The notes below the pieces were generated by a model. The model saw only the letters and a list, made by a program, of their open reading frames with translations. It did not search any database and was not told the DNA's origin. 64,000 bases of DNA from Cladosporium sp. IMV 00045 (lineage: Eukaryota; Ascomycota; Dothideomycetes; Cladosporiales; Cladosporiaceae): the NCBI GenBank assembly GCA_001931905.2, contig MSJI02000943.1, positions 1 to 64,000 of the forward strand. Direction: 5' to 3'. The position numbers were made by a program, and so were the translations under genes. Positions within the stretch are counted from its first letter, which is position 1. Each line of letters opens with the position of its first letter. Positions 55,786 to 64,000 of the stretch are shown one piece after another.

Positions 55786-56727
55786 ATGTCAGAATCCTTC
55801 CCCCGCCCCACGCGCTCCCTCACCACCCTCACGGCCATCGTATCCGGCGCCGGCGCCGCTGGCGACGGCATAGGCAACGGACGGGCCTCAGCAATCCTTC
55901 TCGCAGAAGCCGGCGCGAACGTCGTCTGCGTCGACCGCGATCTTTCGCTCGCGCAAAAAACCGCCTCCATGATCGCCACCGACGGGCACGGCGCCGCGAT
56001 CGCCGTACAAGCGGACGCGACGAACGAGTCCGACGCCCAGAACGTCGTCGCCAAAGCGCTGGAAGCTTACGGCCGGGTGGATGTTTTGGTCAATGTGGTG
56101 GGAGTCGGGGGCGCGGAGGGGACGGCGGAGACGGTGGATTTGGGGGAGTGGGCGAGGGGGATGGAGGTTAATGTGGCGAGTGTGGTTGTTATGAGTAAGT
56201 ATTGCTTGCCGGTTATGGCGAGGAATGGGGATGAGGGGAGGGGGGTGGAGGGGCAGTGTGGTGAATATTGCGAGTGTGGCGGGGATTAGGGGCGGGACGC
56301 CGCATTTGCTTTATCCGACTAGTAAGGGGGCGATTGTGGTGAGTTTTTGGTGTTCGTTTCATGATTGTGAGGTTCAATTTGATCGATGGGTTCGATGCTG
56401 ACGATTGTTGCCCAACAGAACATGACGCGAGCGATGGCGGTCCACCACGCCCCGCAGGGCATTCGGGTCAATTGCGTGTGTCCCGGGATGGTTTATACTC
56501 CGATGATGTACGCGGGAGGCATGAGTGAGGAAGCCCGAGAGGCGAGGAAGAACCGCAGTTTGTTGAAGACGGAGGGGACGGGGTGGGATGTTGGCGCGGC
56601 TGTTAGATTTCTCGCGGGAGACGAGGCGAGGTGGATGACGGGTGTGATTTTGCCCGTGGACGCTGGGGCTACGTGCGCGACTGGCAGTGAGGTGCCGAAG
56701 AGTGCAAGTATCAATCCTGGGAAATAG
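55786..56727 (+). CDS. Short-chain dehydrogenase/reductase with apparent frameshift
   Basis: The N-terminal frame (55786 to about 56250) has the NAD(P)-binding SGAGAAGDGIGNGRA loop, VDRDLS at the end of the second strand and the NVVGVGG motif. The frame then fails in a G-rich run (about 56231-56256) and would stop at 56289. The next frame resumes the family sequence exactly where expected: SVVNIASVAGIRGG with the catalytic Ser, and YPTSKGA with Tyr and Lys. An intron follows (56339-56418), then NMTRAMAVHHAPQGIRVNC, PGMVYTPM and a normal SDR C-terminus. A one-base length error in the G-run would explain it and no possible intron repairs it. The gene is otherwise complete, about 285 residues. 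The substrate is unknown. Confidence 0.8.
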
Positions 56728-57250
56728 AGTGAAGGATTTGCGTTGGAGTGGATGCTCTCAAGCGGGAGGATCGATTCCTGTTCTTGACGAGATTCTTGTT
56801 GCATCGATCGTTCAGATAGATATGCTCAGAGCATCAACCAAACTTCTTGAGACTCACAAGAACGATATTCGACGAAGTGCACAGCACCTTCAACGATCGG
56901 AATAATACCTTGTCAGCAACAGAGACACTCAACAAAAGAAAGGAAAAGATGAACCCAAGAAGATTGGACGTGAATAATACATACAAAAAAAGCATAACAA
57001 AAAGAAAAAAGGCCCTACGCTAAGTTACTATATGTTGGTTTTAGAAAAGCAAAGCTTCTAGGGGCAACGCCGCGGTTCGCCAGGATATATACATCTTTCT
57101 TTTGTCTCCAGCTCACAATGCAATGCACCGCCGACTTCTGCCCCCGGATCGTCATCTCCATGGCCGTGGCCAGTATATATCATTTAGAAGTCGTTTTCTC
57201 CGACTTCAGATTTACTTACATCTGTCTCGCTCACTCACTCCAACATGCAT
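56728..57250. other. Convergent intergenic, 523 bp
   Basis: 3' flanks of the dehydrogenase (plus) and the complex I subunit (minus). A-rich near 56930-57010. No gene was seen. Confidence 0.55.
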
Positions 57251-59606
57251 TTAGGGGCTCGCCTCAGCGGCGGTGGGGCCGTATGCGACCTGCTCGTAGG
57301 GTGCGCCGGGAGCCATGAAGTTCGTCTTTGCGTTCTTCTGGGCCTTGGCGGCAGAGCAGCGGGCCATTGTGGGAGATGAGCGGGAGATAACGTCGGTGAA
57401 GAAGAAGTTCTCGATGGGCCTCTTGAAGGCGGTGCCGGAGATGGTGGAGCCCTTGTTCTGCTCGACGAGCTGCACACGGCTGAGCTGGGGCAGACCCGCG
57501 GGCTCAACGATGTCGTAGCGGCGAAGGGCGGGGGAGATCTCCTCCATGCGGTCACGGAGGGCCTCGACGTCGTCGTATGGCAAGGGAGTGCCGAGGGCCT
57601 CGGAAACGGCACGGATGATCTTCCAGTCGTCACGGGCGGCGCCGTAGATGCTGGTGGCGGCGCGGCCCATCTGGACGCGACCCTCAGTGTTGACATATGT
57701 GGCGTGCTTCTCGGTGTATGCGGCACCGGGGAGGACGACATCGGCGAGCTGGGCACCGGCGTCGCCGTGGTGGCCCTGGTAGATGACGAAGGCATCCTTG
57801 GGGATGTCCGCGGCGGTGATCTCGTCGGCACCGAGGAGCCAAACGATCTTAGGGGTGGTCTTAGCGGTCTCGGGGCTGGCGACGGACCAGCCGAGCTCGT
57901 AAGCACCAGTGCGGGAGGCGGCACGCTGGAGAACGTTGAAACCGTTCCACTCGGGGGTCTGGAAGTTGGCCTTGTTCTTCTCGACGAAAGAGCCGACAGT
58001 CTCGTAGATGGCCTTGGCGTCGGCGTGCTCAACGGCGGCAGAGCCGACGATGATCATGGGACGCTCAGCGTTAGCAAGCTTCTTGCCGAACTCGCCGGAG
58101 AGGGCGGCCTTGAGGGCGTTGGCATCGCCACCGAGGCTCTCGTAGTCGAAAGTAGACTCGAAGTCCTCGCCGACGAGACCGACCTGGAGGTCAGAGCCCA
58201 TCCACTGCTTCCTGATCCTGGCGTTGAGAATGGCAGCCTCGTGTCTGGGGTTGGTGCCGACCAAGAGGATGGCATCAGCCTCCTCGACACCAGTGATCTT
58301 AGAGTTGAAAGCGTAGTTGGAGCGAACGTCAATACCGTGGGCAAGAGGAGCAGAGCCCTGAGGGAAGTCAAGAGCAAGGTTCTCAGAGCCGAGGCGGTTG
58401 GCAAGATCCTTGGCGGCAACCAGCTGCTCAGTGTCGACAAGCTGGCCAGCAACAAACTTGACCTCGTCGCCCTTGGGGGCGATCTCCTTGAACTTCTCGC
58501 CAATCTCGACCAAGACGTTCTCCCAGGTGGCGGGCTGGAACTGGTTGTCCTTCCTGATAAGAGGGGTAGTGAGACGCTGGGTGCTGAGACCGTCGCAAGC
58601 AAATCTGCTCTTGTCGTGGATCCACTCCTCGTTCACGTCGTCGTTCAGTCTGGGAAGGATACGCATGACCTGAAGGCCTCTGACATCAGCGCGGATGTTG
58701 CTGCCAACAGCGTCGAGAACATCAACGGTCTCGATGTGGTAAAGCTCCCAAGGCCTTGCGCGGAAAGCGTAGGGCTTGGATGTGAGGGCACCGACGGGGC
58801 AAAGGTCGATAACGTTGCCAGAAAGCTCGGTGTCAAGAGCAGTCTCGAGGTAAGTGCCAATTTCCAGGCTGTTGCCACGGCCAGTGCTGCCAAGCTCGGG
58901 AGCACCAGCGACGTCGTTTGCGAAACGAACGCAACGAGTGCAGTGAATGCAGCGGTTCATGGAGGTCTGCAGCTTGTCAGCAAAGCTCTTGAGTGTCCCA
59001 ATTCTTCCATATAGCATACCTTGACGAGCGGGCCGATGTTCTTGTCCTCAACGGCACGCTTGCCCTCCAGCTCGTGGAAACGTCCTCTGTCCGCGCCGTA
59101 TCTCATGCTCTGGTCTTGCAAGTCGCACTCGCCACCCTGGTCGCAAATGGGGCAGTCGAGCGGGTGGTTGGCCAGCAGGAACTCCATCACGCCCTCGCGC
59201 GCCTTGTGTGTTTGCGGGCTGTCAGTGTGGACAACCATGCCGGGCTGCACCGGCCAGGCGCAGGAGGCGACGGGCTTAGGCGCACGCTCGACCTCGACCA
59301 GACACATTCTGCAGTTTCCGGCGATCATGAGCTTCTCGTGGTAACAGTAACGGGGGACGGTCGAGCCGGCCTTTTCGCAGGCCTGGATGAGAGAGGAGCC
59401 GGCTGGGAGGGCGTGTCAGCGTCGAGCCATAGCTCCGATTGCATTCTCCGCAGGTGCATACCCTCAATTGACACCTTCTTGCCATCAATGGTGAGCTCGA
59501 CCTCGGCCGCACGGCGCGCGGTCGAGGAAAGGTTGCGGGCGGCATTCGCCTGGGCGAGGGGGCGCTGGGAGCGCCTGAGAGAGCGCAAGACCTGCTGCCT
59601 CATCAT
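57251..59606 (-). CDS. NDUFS1: Complex I 75/78-kDa iron-sulfur subunit
   Basis: A 747-residue protein from three exons: 59606-59462, 59402-59020 and 58966-57251, close to Neurospora NUO78 in length. It begins with a mitochondrial presequence ([20 protein letters not shown], then [10 protein letters not shown]). A ferredoxin-like domain holds the [2Fe-2S] cysteines in YCYHEKL and AGNCRMC. The His-Cys [4Fe-4S] site is in [19 protein letters not shown]. The next cluster site is [16 protein letters not shown]. The rest is the large molybdopterin-oxidoreductase-like domain. The protein passes electrons from NADH through the peripheral arm in the inner membrane. All cluster ligands seen are intact. 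The long plus-strand frame over exon 3 is a codon-bias shadow. Confidence 0.96.
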
Positions 59607-61415
59607 CTTGTCCTACCAACGGCGGCGGGAGGAAGATGTGTAAGGTGGTAGAGGGGAGAGCGGTGGGTGGTATGGAGGGCGGTGGTGGTGGCGGCGACGT
59701 TGTCGTCAATCACTCTCTCGCAGGCCCATGAGAGAACATCCGCTGTCCGCGTCCCGAAAGCCTGCCCGGGTGCTATCCGTGAGTAAGCACCTCCCATTGG
59801 CCGAGGCAGCGCTTGGCGGCAAACAGCTGACTGAGCGAGAATAAAACGCTGCGAATCCCGCGCCCTCGAGTCTCGTCTCTTCTTTTCTTCATTATACTCA
59901 TCACGGCACTGTTTATTGTAGTACCTTTGCGCTCACTTTCACGCGAAGGCACCCTATTGTGTGTCGGAGAGCACGAACTCGTGCGCCGTAGCTGGATAAC
60001 TAGAGGGCTTGCTTCAAACAAGTCCATTGAAATGATTCTCCTTACCGACGGTCGCTACATCCCATCTTGCGCATATCTTATGGAAGAGATGTGCTCTTGA
60101 ATTGTAGAATGTCAATATATGTCGTCATCGTTCTCGATGTGACGAGTACATGTACGCATTGGTCCATGAGGCAACTCTGAAGCTCTTCTGTCCAATGAAA
60201 AATTCCAGGTGAACGTGAATGGGCTGTCTCAAAATTCCATAGATCACCATACGGTGCTCTCTGAAGTCATGGACTGGGTTTCGAAGACCTGTGTGCCTGA
60301 GATGCTCTGCAACTCACTCGCAACGCGGTAGCATCAACAACTAAGATCCCATACCTTTCACAATAGTGTTTCCCAAGACCTCGACTAGCTTCTGAATACC
60401 TCTGAATGAGATGCTCTGCATTGCAAAAGTAGAAATGGGTTTGACAACCTAGACGGTGTCTCCACGACCTGTGGAAGAAAATTAGTCATGCAAGCCGGTA
60501 TACACATGCTTTATCGAGACATATTTCCGCGCGAGGTCAGCAATGCCCCATCACGAGTTTATAGATGATCGCGTAGAGAAGAACTACAAAATCAATAAGG
60601 CTTTGAGGCAAGTCTCGAGATGGAACCGAATTTGAATGCACCGAATGCTTCCTTTCCTTTTCATTTGTCTGTGTCTCTACGTTGTGTGCTCTATACCAGC
60701 CTCACCCCGACCTTCCTTGCCCTATCTGGTCCAGCAGTGAGAGAGCAGACCCAGACCCAGAGACCAAGTTTCAGGGCATGCACATCGCCAGGTTTTCTGG
60801 TTCCTTTCGAGGATTCGCCATTCACGTGTACATGAGTCTTAAACCCGCCCTCATGACAGTCGATGGTGACTCTGAGGCGCCCGCTGTGCTTCATTTATCT
60901 GACACATGCTCGGTGAATCCAGAGAAGACCGAGCAAAGATTCCAGCCCAGTTCATGAAGTTATCCCTCTAAGCCAGCCGAAAAATCTAGTGGCAGTCCAT
61001 AGTAGCAAGGGTGTTCAAATCATCTTCAGTTGCTTCTAGAGCTTTCTCGAATGGGTCTGCAATAGATGCGGTGGCATGCATTCCCCTCTTTCCTGTGTGG
61101 AGCTGTGGTCGCTTGGCCGCGCTTGGCCACAAATTGTCAGAGCTGGTATGGGTGTAGGATGCAAGGATCACACACCGGTGCCGAACCCTTGTGCTCGCGT
61201 GCTCTGTTGACCAGTCTAGAATTTAGGGCTCGGTGAGAATACTCAAGAGATACCGAGCCGCAAGGGTAGCCTGAAGAAATTGAAAGGGACGTTTTGACCA
61301 GACCAGTACAATAAGACCTCGGTCTTGGCGGACAAGGGGAAGGCGGGCCTATGTGTGCCCTTGCAAAAGTTGCGGCACCGCCTGTGGCATTCAAGGTACT
61401 GCTGCGGAGAAGTGT
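59607..61415. other. Gene-free stretch, 1.8 kb
   Basis: Lies between the complex I subunit gene and the cyclin gene, both minus strand. It includes the promoter of the former and the 3' UTR of the latter. Short open frames at 60620-60957 lack support. No RNA gene or repeat was recognised. Confidence 0.5.
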
Positions 61416-62642
61416 TCAGGTCGGGTCTTGCATCGTGTGATCTGCATCTCGATCACTCCCCTCATCCACAATGCTGCTACCGCCTGAGCTGGATTCGCCT
61501 GAGCTGGACTCAAGTTGGAAGCCTTCGGTCCTCTCCACCAGACTGTTGTAGTAATCCACCAGCGATTCCGGCTTGGGCACGATTTTCCACTGCACCTTTT
61601 GCAGGAACTCTAGCTCGAGGGTCGCAAGTTCCGAGACAGGGATACCGCCTATGCGTGCGTACGTAGGGTTCGTCCAAAAGCTATCGCTGAGGCCTTTTGC
61701 AGCGACAGTGGCGGCCGTGATGAGGAAGCGGTGAACTGTGAGACTGCTGATCGTGAATGCCGGATATAGGGCGCAGAGCCGGTCGATGTAGTACACCATG
61801 CTGAGTAGGATTGGAGGTGAGAGCGTAGCGTGTTGGATAAGGCGTTGGAGGTAGTCGGCGACGCTAATACCGGGAGGAGCTCGTGAATGAAATCGTGTGA
61901 GGCGGCCATCTCGCAGAGGTATTTGATCGTTAAGGCGTATCAATTCCATGAGCATGTTCGCAATGAGCACGCCCAGGTCTTTGGGATTGCTGTTCTCGTA
62001 TGCCCGCGGCATGATCTTTGCTGCCACAGATTCTGCCCTCGGTCGTTTGGGCGCAGAGGAGTGGCCATGTGTTGATCTAGCTTCATGCACTGCCGGCCTT
62101 TCCGGTATGCGTTTGTCACCTCGACTGCCTTTTCCGCCGTCTTGTTGTGCCCGTGGATCATTTGGATCTACCCGTACAGATGGTTCGCCCGGAGAGGCAG
62201 TGGCAGCGTTGCCTACGCTGCTTGAAGGGCTCATATGTGATGACTGTGAGTGAGCGCCGTCCTCCCTCTTCCTGCGCTTGCTCTGACTGGGCAATCCGTC
62301 TGCTAGCAGCGCTTGCCCGGCGGTGGGTGGGAAGCCGTCGGGGCTGTACTGCGTCCCAGCATCCGCGTACTGCGGTTTGCTTTGTCTCCTGCTCCCGCCG
62401 CCGGAACAGTGATCGCACGACTGCGTTGTTTGTGTATTGCTGATCTTCGAAGGCGACGGTCTGGCATTGGAGATGCGCTGGCGCGGCGAGTTGACAGCAG
62501 CCAAGCGAGGCGAGGGCCTCGAGGGCACGCTTCCTTTTGGTGAAGGTGCAAATGAGGCAGTGCGTGTGCGATTGGAGGGATAGTGGAAGGTCGAGGCAAG
62601 CGGCGAGGCTACGGGCGAAGGTGAAGAAGTCAAGGTCGACAT
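61416..62642 (-). CDS. Pho80-type cyclin
   Basis: From the ATG at 62642 the protein is 408 residues in one exon. The first 190 residues are Ser/Pro-rich and basic, with repeated SP/TP sites (TSSPSPVASPLAS, SPRQRIS) and likely disordered. The cyclin box of the Pho80 family covers about 200-335: NPKDLGVLIANMLMELIRLND, RFHSRAPPGISVADYLQRL, ILLSMVYYIDRL, HRFLITAATVAAKGLSDSFW, NPTYARIGGI and LNTLEL-like ELATLELEFLQKVQW. These cyclins partner Pho85-type kinases in phosphate signalling, glycogen metabolism and polarity. The GGIPVSELATLE stretch is characteristic. The C-terminus is Ser/Asp-rich. Whether it is the Pho80 orthologue or a Pcl6/7 type cannot be told here. Confidence 0.9.
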   Translation of the reverse strand: MSTLTSSPSPVASPLASTFHYPSNRTRTASFAPSPKGSVPSRPSPRLAAVNSPRQRISNARPSPSKISNTQTTQSCDHCSGGGSRRQSKPQYADAGTQYSPDGFPPTAGQALLADGLPSQSKRRKREDGAHSQSSHMSPSSSVGNAATASPGEPSVRVDPNDPRAQQDGGKGSRGDKRIPERPAVHEARSTHGHSSAPKRPRAESVAAKIMPRAYENSNPKDLGVLIANMLMELIRLNDQIPLRDGRLTRFHSRAPPGISVADYLQRLIQHATLSPPILLSMVYYIDRLCALYPAFTISSLTVHRFLITAATVAAKGLSDSFWTNPTYARIGGIPVSELATLELEFLQKVQWKIVPKPESLVDYYNSLVERTEGFQLESSSGESSSGGSSIVDEGSDRDADHTMQDPT

Positions 62643-64000
62643 TGACAAGGCCTCTGATCCAGGCGGGGAGCGGAGCAGGCGTCGGCGGCGTCGTTGGCGG
62701 AGGAGGGAGAGGGGTGGGTGGTGTGCAGCTCGGAAGTTCTTCGCGTGGGCAGGTTCCGGCGCATATTACTGGGGCGAGCGGGCGGCGGCGTGGTGAGCAA
62801 GCAGACCAGCCTCGTCTCTCGTAATTCGAAGGATCAACGAGAAGCGAGCGCGGTGAGGGACAGAGAAGCCCAGACAGCCAGACAATCGGCGAGCCAGCCT
62901 TAAGGAAGCGGGGCGAAAGAGAGAGTGGAAATGAGGCGGCCGAATGAAGACGCAGCAGGATGTCGCTGGGGATGGATGTCTGGCAGAGACAACCGGCTTG
63001 GACAGTCGTCGGTGCGGAATCCAGAGCGACGACAGAGGACGAAGTGAGTAGGCGGTTGCGCGGGTTGCGTTAGGATCATCAATCCTCGTCTTCCGCGCGC
63101 TCTCTTAACGCGGGCGCCGGGCCAAAGTCTCTTGGGCAGGGCGGTAGTAGGTTAGGGTCAGCCGGGGCGAGCGACGAACAAAATTCACTCTACCTCTCAC
63201 GTGGTCGAGCTCATCACACTAATCCGAACTTTGTCACTGCGAGAGCCGGGTCTGTTTCCGGATACATCGCTATTCGATGGCAATCAGACCGGCATCAAGA
63301 AAATCTCCTCACTACTCTCGACCAGGTGGCGATTGTACCGGGATCCTTGCGTGTCGTTTCTGTAAGGCGGCTCAGGTGGTCAAAAGATAAGATGCTCGTT
63401 ATCATGAGAATACCATTTCACGCATGTACTTGCCGTTTCACGACCGGTCTAGGCACATATCTCTATACATTCGTCATATCAAATTGGCTTTCAACAACCA
63501 AAAGTCTAAGAGTAATTCATTATTGCACAGCTCACTTTTATCGAGATATGTCCCGTCATCTGCCACTTGTCTTATTGAACTGTCTGTGAAATTCCATTTG
63601 TCATATTTGCTTCTTCGAGTCTATCATCCATGTGGCTAGATGGCCTTCGTAGGCCGCACTTGCACCGGCGGAGCATCGCCAACAAATGCATCAAGTAGAA
63701 CAAGTGCACATTTCGATGGTTTCTGTGCAGGGATGTCGTCGGCTTGTTGCGGGCTTACATGCAGCTTTTGCGGAACTCCTCTCCTTGCATCAACATCGTA
63801 GCTTGAGGAGCGTGCATTTAACGCGGTGAGAACAAACATGCCCAAGAAGACCTTTCCCTCGTAAGTCTTCTGATCTGACAGTACTATGATTTTGCCTGGA
63901 CTAACAAGTAGGTGTGCGGACATTACACCATGTATGTGTCGAACTTAAGTTCCACATGCATATGAGAGCGATTTGTCCCATTTCGCGAGCGCAATGGTTG
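62643..64000. other. Intergenic to window end, 1.36 kb
   Basis: Promoter and leader of the cyclin gene, then sequence without a supported gene. A minus-strand 95-codon frame (63923-63636) has an ATG but no recognisable features. A gene continuing beyond the window cannot be excluded. Confidence 0.5.

Noticed and set aside
57704..59014. 436-codon plus-strand open frame over the complex I subunit
   Set aside because: Antisense shadow of a strongly codon-biased gene with complete cluster motifs on the other strand.
63636..63923. 95-codon minus-strand frame near the window end
   Set aside because: It has an ATG but no recognisable motif, and flanking sequence does not help; insufficient to call a gene.

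Overview
The window is nuclear DNA from a filamentous ascomycete (Pezizomycotina). Genes are separate, each with its own promoter. Introns are mostly 45-80 bases with GT-AG ends and CTAAC-type branch points. Several families are typical of this group: Seb1/Nrd1, Byr4, a fungal SLATT protein, a Pho80-type cyclin and a DUF3431 protein. A dothideomycete black yeast would fit, but nothing here proves the genus. I recognised no rRNA, tRNA, CRISPR array or transposon.

Layout. 1-3.1 kb: no gene found. 3.1-15.2 kb: a low-complexity conserved protein, TMA64/eIF2D, RVB2 (with a 9-nt first coding exon), an 860-aa coiled-coil protein and a polytopic DUF3431 protein. 15.2-17.9 kb: no gene found. 17.9-23.4 kb: a Seb1/Nrd1-type RNA-binding protein diverging from mitochondrial citrate synthase, whose start region is tandemly duplicated as a perfect 100-bp repeat. 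25.3-36.7 kb: a three-gene block present twice in direct orientation, separated by 20 Ns. The block holds the YHM2 citrate/oxoglutarate carrier, an aldo/keto reductase and a secreted alkaline phosphatase. The first phosphatase copy is cut by the gap. 38.1-40.4 kb: an APC-type permease. 41.5-47 kb: BYR4, XRCC4 and a small BRCT protein. 48.2-52 kb: a MARVEL protein, a ubiquitin-like/WLM metalloprotease-like protein and a SLATT two-TM protein. 53-56.7 kb: a seven-blade PLL-type propeller, a Cys-Pro/His repeat protein and a short-chain dehydrogenase with an apparent frameshift. 57.2-62.6 kb: the 75/78-kDa complex I subunit and a Pho80-type cyclin.

Themes. Citrate synthase and the YHM2 carrier are same-strand neighbours, linking citrate synthesis to its export. 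The complex I subunit adds a third mitochondrial gene. XRCC4 and a BRCT protein lie side by side, suggesting (not proving) a shared link to end joining. An alkaline phosphatase with upstream CACGTG motifs and a Pho80-type cyclin hint at phosphate regulation.

The most unusual points are the diverged block duplication that meets exactly at an assembly gap (real tandem duplication, or homeologous or allelic contigs joined in error), the duplicated citrate synthase start, and the Cys-Pro repeat protein. Exon boundaries were derived by eye from reading frame and splice signals; no database search was possible.
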